The notes under the pieces are model-generated. The model was not told the origin of the DNA and ran no database searches. It worked only from the letters and a program-made list of their open reading frames with translations. A program made the translations under genes and the position numbers. From UBA7396 sp034676185 (GTDB taxonomy: Bacteria; Patescibacteriota; Gracilibacteria; BD1-5; UBA6164), in the NCBI GenBank assembly GCA_034676185.1, contig JAUCCN010000019.1, positions 1-18,596 on the forward strand: a DNA stretch of 18,596 nucleotides, in the 5' to 3' direction. Below, piece by piece: positions 7,863 through 18,505 of the stretch. Every line of letters starts with the position of its first letter. Position 1 is the stretch's first letter.

Positions 7863-9305
7863 TTATTTTCATAAAAATTCATAAAAATATTCTACATTTC
7901 TCGTTTCGTATACTCTATCAAGTATATGATAAAATCACATTTCATTTTTTTGTTTTCTTTCTCAAAAATAATACGGTAAAAATCCTGATTCTAATAGAAC
8001 TAAGTCTATTAAAATATCAAGAGTTCTTCCATTTCCATCTCCAAAAGGATGTATTCTAGAAAAATCAGACATAAAAAGTAAAATATCCTCTTTCTGAAAT
8101 GAAGAATTATTGAGAATAGAAAGTGCTTTTTCTATCTCTTTTTCAATATTTTCATAGTGAGTATAAATATTTTTATTTGTATTGGTTTTTGAATAAAGAT
8201 TTATTTTTCTATACTCTCAAGGAATCATACGAATAAACTCTTGCCCATTCTCATCTTTTTGTTTTGCTATATAATCTTTAGGAAACAAATTTTTATGAAG
8301 ATGACATAAAAAATCTACTGATATTTTTTTTTCTTTCGTATCAATATATTTCTCCTGAACATATTGTATAAGTCTATTTGTGTCATACACATATCCATCC
8401 AAAATAAGTTGATGCTTTTCTTTTGAATTTTTTAGAAATGCTTGTTTAAGATAATGAAGAGTATTATGATAAATAATTTTTTTTACCTGATAATACTTTG
8501 TATCTGATGAAAAATGAATGAAGTGTGTATCTAAAAGTTTTTGTATTTCCTGAAAATATGGGTCGGTCACAAATACACTTTCATCAATATGATTTCCAAA
8601 TTTTTGAGGAGTTGGTTGCACTATAATTTGTTCTTTTTTTTCTTGAAGTTCTCTATGTAAATTACCAGTATGAAAATCATCAATCATTTTTTCAATTTCT
8701 GTTAAAATTCAGACTTTATTTTTATTATTTTCATATTCATAAAGAAAAAAATGATTAAATTTTCCATCTTGAAATCTTGTTTTTAAAAAATGAAACGATG
8801 GAAATGAATATTTTAAAAACTCAAGTTCACAAATCAAAGAAATAACCGTTAAATTACTATCTGCAAACGGATGTACTCTTAAAAAATCAAAATAATATTT
8901 GAGTATATCTGTTCTTTTTTTATTCTCTATAGAATTATATTGATGAGTATAAAAAGTAAGGTCTATTTCTATATTTTTTTGAAGAGAATGCGAGTGATTA
9001 TCATCTTTTCATACTGATTCATGTACTCTCCATTTTCAAGGAAAATTATCATAATTTTTACCATCTCGTATAGTTTTTATAAGAGTTCATTTTGGATATA
9101 AAAGATTATGAAGTCAAGCTATAAAATGTAAAGTAATTTGATTCTTTTTACTATACTCCTCTAAAATATATTCAGTTATAGTTTGCACTTGAATACGAAA
9201 ATCCTCTTGAGCTTTTTTTTGCTCAAAAGGATTTTCATATATTTTTGAATCAAGTTTTAACTGTAAAATATTTGAAACTTTCTTTAAAATTTCTTGTTTT
9301 TGCAT
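7863..9305 (-). CDS. Tandem Fic-domain protein: degenerate N-terminal plus intact C-terminal Fic
   Basis: Fic domains usually transfer AMP from ATP onto target hydroxyl side chains. This 480-residue protein appears to hold two. The C-terminal copy has the complete active site HPFGDGNGR (His419 to Arg427) in SRIHPFGDGNGRTLDI, preceded by PGEYR (362-366), the flap region typical of Fic. The N-terminal copy has HPFADSN (145-151) in RVHPFADSNLTVISLI: His145 is kept, but the anion-binding GNGR loop is lost. It is preceded by PGKWR. Both copies share a matching lead-in (GLHNLLYPK, then LHKNLFPK), so an internal duplication is likely. Residues 20-25, SKIYEN, match the [ST]xxxE[GN] Fic inhibitory-helix pattern. 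No signal peptide is seen, so it is predicted cytoplasmic. Its ATG lies one base after the stop of the pilin-like gene, indicating translational coupling. Several Gly are UGA. Confidence 0.88.
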
Positions 9306-9306
9306 A

Positions 9307-11931
9307 TTATCTAATTTTTTTATAAATTTTTACATAATCTATGATATCATTCCATTGATTTTTATATTGGCTATTGGTAGATAATTCAGCTCCAATATAA
9401 ATATTATTTAAAGCACTTATACCTGTTCCCGTTGTAGCTCCAGTAGATATTAGGACTTGATTTTCTTTATTATAAATAGAAAGTTTCGGAGTATATATTG
9501 AAGTATTTCATGATAATGAATGAGCATATTCAGCAATTACTTTATAAAATGCCTCGTTATCTAAATTTAATTGACCTAATCTAGTACCATCTATCACTGG
9601 TTCATCAACTATCTTCAATATCATCTTCCCAACTGTATCTCGCAAATTTAAAAAACTATCTCATAATTGATACAAGAAATAATTCATACCACTTCCTGTT
9701 CTTGTTAAAGCTCATCCTCTCACATTCATTTCTATAGCAAAACTACTTCAAGAAAGTGAAAGTGGTGAAATATGATATCTTAAATAATCGTCACAATTTA
9801 GATTATCTAAAAATACTCATTTTGTATCTCATAAATGATAGATTTGGAAGTTTGGAATTAAATGTTTAGGAGATAATGCTATTAATCAATCATTTTCATT
9901 TGCAAATGGCTGTTTAGTTGAACCTTGACAAGATGGTCCGACTAAATCCGTAAAATATAAATCACTATTATTATATTTTCAACTAAAAGAAAGTCCCGAA
10001 GATGTGTTAGTATTTAAAATAGTTCCTGTCCACATCTCTACATTTTCATCAAATGGAGCATAGGCAACTACTTCCCATTTAGGGTCATCTTGAAGTAAAG
10101 TATTTTCTATACATTCATAATCTACTTTAAAAGAATTTTGAGCATCACAAATATAATCTGGATTAAAATATTTTTCTTTTTTATTCAGGTAATTATGGTA
10201 AGCTTGAGAGAGAAATGCACCAGTATGAAACTGGTTATTTTTTAATGATGATGGAAGAACAGTACCAGATAAAGTAAATATCTCCCTAAAATTACAGACT
10301 GCAACTTTTATTCAATCACTTCCGGCCCCAATGAATCTTAGTGGATTAGATATAAATCCACTTCCATCCTTTTCATTACTTCATATAAAACTAATTGCTC
10401 AAGAAAAAGTATCCATATTGACTTTTCCAGGATATTGACCTTGTAATATACTTGCTATTTCGGAAGCAGTCCTTGAGATTATGCTATCATCAACTCAATA
10501 ACTATAAGCATGTCCTTCAACTTTCCGCTCACAATAGTCATACAACTCATCTTTAGTAGGATATCTTTGTAATACATCTTTATATAATTGAACTATCTTA
10601 GTATCAGTACTACTTTGTCATATATCATAATCATCTTCATATACAAATTCCACACATTCATCTCCCCATTTTTCATATCAAGTTTGACATTCATTTTGTG
10701 CTCAAACTTTTACTTCTTTTTGAGTTGGAGGAATGTATTCTAAAAATTCAGATTTTTTACTTGGAATCATTTTTTGATTTGTAAGATAGTCTACGACTGC
10801 TGAAGAAGACCTCCCCGTACTTCCTTGTCCTATAACTTCTACTCATTCTGCATCTGCTCATTTTGCAACTTCTATATATCAATTCTCATCAGTAACTCAA
10901 TTATAATTTGCTAATGGTTTTAATATATCTGCTTTTTTCAAGAAAAGTTGTAACTTTCCTTCTTTTAAAACAATACTCGTGGTAGATCCACTTTGTCTTA
11001 ATCAAAAAATAGTTCCTCTGACTGCCGCTACGGCATTTGGAGTTTCTACTTGAAAATCTGATTTATCAGCAAGTTTTGTAGCTTTTGACCAAAGACTTCC
11101 CATATTCAGAGCTATTTTTATACTTGTAAAGAGATTATTTTCTTCAATATATCTCATTTCTTTAAATTGTATTTGACTTCTTTCAGCTTGATCTCAAAGT
11201 GATGAATAACTTCCATCAGAATAATATATATCTATATATTTTCCCGCTTCTATTTCAATTTTATCTCACTCTACTAAGGTATAATTGAGTGCTTGTTCTT
11301 GAGTAACACTCTTATCATTTATTTTTATATTTCCTGAAGTTTTATGAACTTTGGCAGTCAATAGCATTTCTTTTGGATTATATGGAAAATTTTCAGAAGA
11401 ATTATCAATAATAAATCTTGGACCATTATACTCTTTTACAAGATATGCCCCATACACTCAAGTATCATACTGAGCTCATTCCCAATGAGAAAAAAGTTTT
11501 GCTTTTGGTTCATTATGATTTACTACTACTCCTGCTATTTGAAATCAGTTATATTTTTTTGTTTTTGCAAATCAGTAATATTGATTATTTCTTGGATCAA
11601 GTGGAATATCTGCCATATATTTTTTTGGCATAACTTTTTCAGTTATATATCCACTCACTCAAAATGTATTTTCATCTTCATAATTATGCTCATATACTCC
11701 ATCAATATTATAAAATTTTAAATTTCACTCTGGAAACGGAAGTTCTTTTGTATCATCAAAATAGGTTACAAAACTATTTTTCAGGGTTTGAAGATGAGAT
11801 TCAACTTTTGTATTTTTTGTTTTATCAATAGTTGCATCATAACTGGTAACTGCTACTACTCAAAGTATAACAAGTATAGATACTGTTATAATGACTTCTA
11901 TAATAGAAAATCATACATTTCAAGTTTTCAT
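9307..11931 (-). CDS. Large prepilin-like surface protein with FecR and LamG-like domains
   Basis: An 874-residue protein under table 25. It begins with a type IV prepilin signal (MKTGNVGFSIIEVIITVSIL): cleavage is expected after Gly7 (a UGA codon) before Phe8, with Glu at +5 of the mature chain and a hydrophobic helix to about residue 30. A large extracellular part follows. Around 285-315, SDFQVETPNAVAAVRGT and IFGLRQ match the FecR domain core, with VRGT at 304-307. Around 443-470, IVQLYKDVLQRYPTKDEL resembles the DUF4214 repeat, tentatively. From about 610 to the end the sequence looks like a LamG/concanavalin-type beta sandwich, ending NQWNDIIDYVKIYKKI. A pilin head this large suggests an adhesin displayed on the surface or on a type IV pilus tip, perhaps binding sugars of a partner cell; that role is inference. 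The Fic gene follows in the same unit. No Shine-Dalgarno site lies at normal distance. Confidence 0.85.
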
Positions 11932-11960
11932 ACAATTTTAGTTAATATATAAACTCCTTT

Positions 11961-11989
11961 AGTGTAGTATTTATTCTGTGTGTTGTCAA
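11961..11989 (-). promoter_or_regulatory. Promoter for pilin-like/Fic unit
   Basis: On the minus strand a perfect -35 TTGACA (11984-11989), a 17-base spacer and TACACT (11961-11966) precede ATG 11931 by 29 bases. An AAGGAG falls about 20 bases before the ATG, at the predicted transcript start, too far away to be a Shine-Dalgarno site. Confidence 0.6.
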
Positions 11990-12121
11990 ATTTATTTATA
12001 TTTTTTTCAGAAATAAAAAAATACTAACTTATTGAAGAGAATCAAGTTTTATTTTTAATTTTACTTTTTAACACGAAAGAGAAAAAATAAAAAAATTACT
12101 CTATCAATTCTATAAAATAAC

Positions 12122-12149
12122 TTTACTTTACAAGTTTTTTCTTTAAAAT
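12122..12149 (+). promoter_or_regulatory. Candidate promoter for clpC
   Basis: TTTACT (12122-12127), a 16-base spacer and TAAAAT (12144-12149) precede ATG 12185. I found no CIRCE repeat and no CtsR-type tandem heptads in the gap, so classical heat-shock control is not visible. The rest of 11932-12184 is AT-rich with no gene. Confidence 0.4.
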
Positions 12150-12184
12150 AAGAAGCAAATTTTAGATTATTATTTAATACCCAC

Positions 12185-14803
12185 ATGATATATAACAACT
12201 TTTCTGACCTTTACAAAAAAGCCCTAGTAAATAGTGAAAATAAAATCAAAGAACTTGGATATAAAGAATTAACAGAATTTGATATATTACAAGAAATAAT
12301 TATAGAAGCAAAATGATGAATAAAAGAAATATTTGAAATTTATGGTATAAATGCTTCTTTATTACAAGAATTATCTGGAACAAAAGAAATATTTTGAAAA
12401 CAAGAGCCAAGAGCTTGAGTATATTCTTGAATGCAAAACTCCCTCAAAGAAACTATTTTACTGAGTGTAAAAATTGCTTCTGCTTTTTCAAAATCTCGTG
12501 CTTCGGTGGAGGATTTTTTACTTGCCTTAATAAAAAATAACGGTTGGTTTAATAAAGCTCTTTCCTATATAGGAATCAATCCGGAAGATATCGAAAAAAA
12601 TGTAGAAGAACTCAATAAAATATGAGCTATTGATGGACTCAATCCAAATAAAGAAAATTGACAAAATTTTGATGAACCAATTGATAAAATCATCGGAGCT
12701 ATTACAGAAAATCTTTTTAATGGTATGGTCGGAAATAATAATGAATCCCCAACTCCATTTGATCACAATAAAGAACCAAATAAAAAAGTAGAATCAAAAA
12801 CACCAGCTCTTGATTTTTTCTCTACTGATCTTACCAAAGAAGCACAAGATAAAAAACTTGATAGAGTTATTGGAAGAGATAGCGAAATAGAAAGACTTTT
12901 ATCTATTTTAAATAGAAAAACAAAAAATAATCCCGTTCTTGTATGAGAACCATGAGTAGGAAAAACAGCTATCGTTGAAGGATTAGCACAACTTATTATA
13001 GCTGGTAAAGTTCCATTTTCTATGAAAGAGAAAAGAATTTTAGCACTTGATATGAGTACCCTAGTTGCAGGAACAAAATATAGATGAGAATTTGAATCTC
13101 GTATTAAACAAATTATAGAAGAAGCTTCTAAAATAGAAAATGAGGTTATTTTATTTATTGATGAAATTCATACTATTATTTGAGCTGGAGGAGCAGAAGG
13201 AACTCTCGATGCTTCAAATATTTTAAAACCAGCAATGGGAAGAGGAAAAATAAGAGTTATTTGAGCTACTACTTTAAATGAGTATCAAAAATATATTGAA
13301 AAAGATTCAGCTCTTGAGAGAAGATTTCAAAAAATTGTGGTATGAGAACCAAATTTTGAAGATGCAGTACAAATTATTTCCGGTCTCAAAGAAACATTTG
13401 AAGAATATCATAATTTAAATATTACTCCTGAAGCAGTCACTTCAGCAGTAGAACTTTCAAGTAGATACATTACTGACAGATATCTTCCAGATAAAGCTAT
13501 TGATCTTATTGATGAGGCTTGTTCTCTAAAAAGTATGACTTATTCTGGAGATGAAAATAAAATAAAATCCCTCAAAGAAAAAATAGTTGAATTTAATAAA
13601 CAAATAGAAAATTTTGTTATTTCTCAACAATATAAAAAAGCCTCTACTCTCAAAGAAAAAGTAAAAAAACTTGAAGATGATATTGTAAATTATAAAAAGA
13701 AATTTTCTATCCCAAAGGAAAAAAGACTTAAAATTACATCTAAAGATATTCAAAAAATTCTCAGTATGACTACTGGAATCCCTGTGTATGATTTAGAGGA
13801 AAGTGAAGTTGAAAGACTCAAAAAACTTCCAAAAACTCTAGAAAAATCAATTATTGGACAAGAACAAGCTGTTATTTCTGTTTGTAATTCTATTATGAGA
13901 AGCAAAGCTTGAATTTCAAATCCTAAAAAACCTCTCTGAAGTTTCTTATTTTTATGACCAACTTGAGTTGGAAAAACTCAGCTTGTAAAAGTATTGGCAG
14001 AAGAGTTTTATGGAAGTGAAGAAAATCTTATAAAAATAGATATGTCTGAATATTCCGATAAAACTGGAGTTTCAAAACTTATCTGAGCAAATGCTTGATA
14101 TGTATGATATGAAGAATGATGATTATTAACAGAAAAAGTAAGAAAAAAACCGTATTCAATTGTACTGTTTGATGAGATAGAAAAATGAGATTTTGAAGTA
14201 TATAATCTCCTACTCCAAATCCTTGATGAATGAAGTTTGACAGATAATAAATGAAGAAAAATTAACTTCAAAAATACTATTATTATTATGACTTCTAATA
14301 TTGGACAAGAAGAATTCAATCGTGAAGCAAATAAAATCTGATTTGATTTTTGAGAAAAAGAAGAAAAAGATGCAAAAAAAGATTTTTCAAAAGTAGAAGA
14401 AAATATTAAAGGAAACCTTTGAGATTATTTTTCACCAGAATTTTTAAATAGAATTGATAAAATTATTGTTTTCAAACCACTCGATAAAAAATCAATTTCA
14501 AAAATAGTAGAACTTAATATTGAAGATCTCAGTAAAAGAATTTTCTCATCAAAAAATATTACTCTGAAATACGATAAAAAAGTAATCAATCATATAGCAA
14601 AAGAAGTATTTAATCCAGAATATGGAGCCAGAGAAGTGAAAAGATACATCATAGAACATATAGAAGATAAAATCGCACAAAACTTGATTTATGGAAAAAT
14701 AAATGATATGATAACTCTGGTACTTGATAAAAAAGAAATAAAAATAGATGGGTGAAGAGAAATCAAAAAAGAAAAAGTAAAATGAAAAACAAGAAAAAGC
14801 TAA
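12185..14803 (+). CDS. clpC: ATP-dependent Clp protease ATPase subunit ClpC
   Basis: An 872-residue AAA+ unfoldase that feeds substrates to ClpP. The N domain (about 1-170) shows two Clp_N-type repeats, then a Pro/Asn-rich linker. AAA1 has Walker A GEPGVGKT (254-261), Walker B LFIDEIH (Asp326-Glu327) and an Arg finger region ALERRFQ. A short UVR-like coiled middle domain follows (about 445-510, NFVISQQYKKASTLKEKVKK), the size seen in ClpC rather than the long ClpB one. AAA2 has Walker A GPTGVGKT (591-598), Walker B VLFDEIE (Asp663-Glu664) and EFLNRID. The loop IGF at 718-720 is the ClpP-docking tripeptide, which separates ClpC from the disaggregase ClpB. Gly in both Walker A motifs and in IGF are UGA codons. 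It leads a same-strand run of four genes. clpP is not in the window. Confidence 0.94.
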
Positions 14804-14841
14804 TCTTTCTCTCGCCAAATCCTAGATTCTAAAATATATAT

Positions 14842-16365
14842 ATGAAAAAAAATTTACTTTTCATTTTCTGATTCATATTTTTACTTCCAAATATAACCTT
14901 TGGAAACTTTTTGAGTGATCCAACCAGTTTAGATTTATATAAAAAAATAGATTCTTGATATTATGAATTAGAATTAAAATATTTAGAAAAAGAGTTAAAA
15001 TGATGAGATATAAAAGGAAGTATAACTGATGAGCTCAATAAAAGAGCAAAACAAAATAGAGTTTGAGAATGTTTTTCATGAGATATTTCAGTACAACAAA
15101 TGGAGCAAATATACAATGATTCTGAATCAAGTAGCATACTGGTTGAATTTTTAAAAGATTGTTTTGATGATGAGGAAAGCATTTCTATGGATGCATTTAA
15201 CACTTACTTTTGAATTATTAGAGAAAATTATTATAAAAGTTCTAAGAAAGCTCTCTCAAAAGTAGACAATATTTATAAAATCGGGAGAATTTGAATGTAT
15301 AGCGATGGAATAGAAGAAAACTCTCCTTTTGATTTGATGATTGATTTAGATGATATTAATTCAATTATTTTTGAAGAACAAATTCCTTATGATGGAGTAA
15401 ATAACTTTGATATATGAAGGAGTGTAGATGGGATTTTATCTTGATTATCTCCTCTTGATGCTTTCAGAACTTCTCAATATGATAACTCTCATGATAACTC
15501 AAATGAAAATGAAACAAGTTCTGGAATTTCACTCAGTGATGAATTTTGTATTGTTGATAATAATAACTCAGGACTCAGTGACGATATTTTTAAAGAAATT
15601 TTAGGAAAAAATAACAACTCAAGCTCTTGAAATACGAGTTCCTGAAATACTCAAACAGAAAAAAAACCTATTTCTTCTTACAAAAAAATAAATGATAATT
15701 CCGTTTGGCCTTGTAATAATTTTTTTTGTATCATGATAGATTTTGTTACCTATAACCATAATCTTTTATGATGAGGTACCAATTTAAGTATAGAGTGACT
15801 TTTCAAAAGATCAAATACTCATCTAAAAAGATTTGCTTCCACTTCTTTGATACAATCAAAAATGACTACGAATAATTTTGAACTTGGACTCAAAGATTTA
15901 CATCTTCCTGATATATTTCATGTCGGAGTTCAAGTGAGTTATAAACCAGTTCCACTTCTCAATGTAGACAAAAAAGAAACTGATAAAAATGATGATGAAT
16001 GGAGATATGAAAATTTATTTACCAGATACTATACCAATCTTTGACTTGATTTTAAAAGAAGCAATGATCTTGATTTATTTACTCAAAAAGAAGCTGACAT
16101 AAAAAGTATTCTTGATAGTCAAGAACAAAGTTTTTCCGTAGCTTGAGAAAAATTTGAGAATTTTCATTCCTATATAAATGAAATCAAAAAACAAAATAAT
16201 TATGTTTCTTCTACAGTAATAGATAAAAAAGTAATTCATGATGATATTGAGTGATTTCATTCAAAATATAGAGAATTAGAAAGTTTTACCAGAGCTTTAA
16301 TGGAATACACATTTGGTGCCAAATGAATTATTACAGAAATGAACAAAATCCCTCAATGAGGATAG
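14842..16365 (+). CDS. Secreted protein of unknown function (507 aa)
   Basis: I do not recognise this family. Residues 1-21 form a signal peptide (MKKNLLFIFGFIFLLPNITFG). The first third is helical and acidic, with Cys in ECFSGD and KDCFDDE. About residues 210-275 are a low-complexity linker rich in Asn, Ser, Asp and Gly (NSSSSGNTSSGN). The second half begins with a Cys pair in WPCNNFFCIMIDFVTY, then a Gly/Asn/Ser region, and ends in a charged helical part (YINEIKKQNNYVSST). Five Cys in the predicted exported chain suggest disulfides. It starts 38 bases after clpC and the next secreted gene starts 20 bases after it, so the three are probably co-transcribed. It ends in TAG, showing that UAG is a real stop here. 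Many Gly are UGA. It may be lineage-specific. Confidence 0.75.
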
Positions 16366-16385
16366 AATATTTTTATAATACAAAT

Positions 16386-17663
16386 ATGAAAAAAATACTC
16401 TTTACATCTCTTTTTATTGTACTGACTATAGGAATACAAAATATAGTTTTTTGAGATTGTAATAGTTGTAAAATTCAATATTGACCTGCAGATACTTTGA
16501 CTACATATTTAGAAAATATGAGAAAATTATCAAGTAACTTTAGTCAAGAACTTTCTACTTTTACTCCTGATAAGTGAGCAAATCGTCTCTACTGAAATGT
16601 AAAATCAAATATTCAAAAATCATATAACACTATTATAAATTGGAATGGATATTATTCTCTTTGGGACTTTTATGTAATACATGGAACTTCTAGTGAGTAT
16701 GTTGCTGAAATTTGGAGAGACTATAACCTCCTTGAAAAAGAAGATGTTGTTTTAAAAAAATATCTTGATAGAATCATTGCTAGATGATACAACAATGAAA
16801 TTATGAATAAAGAAAAACTCTGTAATGGAGTTGAATGATGTTCTTTTATTTGAGAAAATACATTTGAAATTTTGGGGGAAATTATCAAAAATCATGAAGC
16901 AGTTATGGATTATTATCGTTTAAGCATTATTTGAAAAAAACACCTTTTTCAAAAACAAATCCTTTTTGTTCCACAAAATTTTACAAATGAATTTAATGAA
17001 TATTACAATGAATATACTTCTAAAAATTGTTCAAGTTGTAAAGGATGAACTTTTGAGAGAATTACTACTCAAATTGAGATTATTTCTAACTGGCAACAAG
17101 CAGCAAAAGATGGAATGAAATCTTGGCAAGATGCTATTGCTATGCTTGATGGAACTCTTGATAATAGAGAATACGAAAGAAGAGAAAGACAAATACTGGA
17201 ACAAGATCTCAAAAGACAAGGACTCAGTATGAATGCCTCTAACAGTGTATTAAAAAATCTTGAAAGATACAATGAAAATGGATGATATTCTAGCGAAAAT
17301 AATTTTATTACAAATAGTTTTGATTATATAAAAAATTCAATACAATCGCAAATAGTAAGTTTCAGAGATAGTATTTTAGAAAATTTTAAAAATAGTTCTA
17401 AAAAAGAAGTTCCTATTGAACAATTTAGTCGTGTGGAAAAAGATTTAAATACTTCATCTACGATTGAGAAAAAAATTGCTGAACTCTATAATTTAGAACT
17501 TCCCTATGCTCAATTTGAAGACACAACTACTGAAAGTCTCGAAATGAAAATGATAGAACTTCATTATGATCTTACTCAAGCTATAGGAAATCTTGATTCT
17601 ACCGTAAAAGTTTCAAGAAAAGTATGTAATGATCAATGACAAGGACTTGGAAATTGTGAATAA
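16386..17663 (+). CDS. Secreted Cys-rich helical protein of unknown function (425 aa)
   Basis: I do not recognise this family. A signal peptide (about 1-23, ending IVFG) is followed at once by CNSC (Cys25, Cys28). Further pairs are LCNGVEGC, NCSSCKGG and a C-terminal pair VCND/NCE, eight Cys in all, an even number that fits four disulfides in an exported protein. The rest is mainly long amphipathic helix rich in Glu, Lys, Asn and Gln (for example DNREYERRERQILEQDLKR and STIEKKIAELYNLEL), with a possible coiled coil. CxxC pairs could also bind metal or haem, but no CxxCH haem motif occurs. It follows the other secreted protein by 20 bases and precedes map by 39, on the same strand. Several Gly are UGA. 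Confidence 0.75.
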
Positions 17664-17702
17664 GTTTTTCAAAATTCAAACATAATATATAACTTAAAAA
17701 AT

Positions 17703-18473
17703 ATGCAAAAAAATAAAAAAACAGTTCTCATAAAAAATGAAAGAGAAATTCAAATTATGAGAGAAAATGCAAAAGTACATAAAGAAGTATTTGAAGAAAT
17801 CAAAAAAATGGTAAAACCTGGAATCACTGGCTATGATGTTGATAAACTTTGTGGAGAAATTTGTGAAAAATACAATGTTCTTTGTGGTTTTAGAGGAGTG
17901 TATGGTTTTCCTGCAAATATTTGTATCAGTGTTAATGATTGTGTAGTACATGGAATTCCATCAAAGAAAATGGTTTTTCAAGATTGAGATGTAGTAAAAT
18001 TTGATTTTTGAGTAAAAGATAAAAAACATGGATTAAATACTGATGCTGCTTTTACTATGATTATTTGAGAATGACCTCATAAATTAGAAGTTGAAAAATT
18101 TTTACAAGTATCACAAGAGGCTCTTTATAAATGAATCGCAAAAGCAACCGTAGGAAATAGAGTTTGAGATATAGGAAATGCTATACAAAAACATATTGAA
18201 TCTCACGGATATTATGTTATTAAAGATTTAACAGGACATGCTATATGATACAACCTTCATGAACAACCATATATTCCAAATTATGGACAAGCTGGAAAAT
18301 GAGAAATTTTAAAAGAAAATATGACTCTCGCAATTGAACCAATTGTTTGATTTTGAAGTGGAAAGATAAAAGATAAATGAGGGTTTGAAATTTATGTAGC
18401 TGATGGAAGTCTATGAGCTCAATTTGAACATACTATTGTGGTAAAACCTGGATATCCAGAAATAATTATTTAA
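17703..18473 (+). CDS. map: Type I methionine aminopeptidase
   Basis: A 256-residue cytoplasmic enzyme that removes the initiator Met from new proteins. All metal-site residues are present: Asp101 (KFDFG), Asp114 (NTDAAFT), His179 (LTGHAIG), Glu212 (LAIEPIV) and Glu242 (FEHTIVV). His83 (VVHGIP) and His186 (LHEQP) match the substrate-binding histidines. Length and lack of an N-terminal extension fit bacterial type I. The loop between the two metal Asp residues is two residues longer than the usual spacing. Conserved Gly at 95 and elsewhere are UGA. The start is the first ATG after the previous gene, 39 bases downstream, with an A-rich leader and no Shine-Dalgarno site. No terminator is seen after the stop. 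Confidence 0.95.
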
Positions 18474-18476
18474 AAT

Positions 18477-18505
18477 TTGACTTTTTTATAAATGTAGATT
18501 AAAAT
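18477..18505 (+). promoter_or_regulatory. Strong candidate promoter reading out of the window
   Basis: TTGACT (18477-18482), an exact 17-base spacer and TAAAAT (18500-18505) lie just after map. No gene starts before the window ends, so the target would lie beyond 18596. The remaining bases are AT-rich and non-coding. Confidence 0.55.

Noticed and set aside
8217..9305. Two separate Fic-related genes, split at UGA codons
   Set aside because: The frame is continuous from 9305 to 7863 when UGA is Gly, with no UAA or UAG; the breaks come from using the wrong code.
11418..11721. Plus-strand ORFs of 71 and 78 codons
   Set aside because: They lie opposite the pilin-like gene, are rich in Phe/Ile/Leu/Tyr as expected for antisense of AT-rich coding DNA, and match no family.
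11932..12184. CIRCE or CtsR heat-shock operator upstream of clpC
   Set aside because: No TTAGCACTC inverted repeat and no GGTCAAA-type tandem heptads could be found.
13526..15203. Several minus-strand ORFs opposite clpC and the next gene
   Set aside because: They are shadows of long, conserved plus-strand coding regions with clear ClpC motifs.
15480..15660. Tandem repeat or mobile element in the Asn/Ser-rich stretch
   Set aside because: It is an in-frame low-complexity linker of a secreted protein; no repeat unit or inverted ends are seen.
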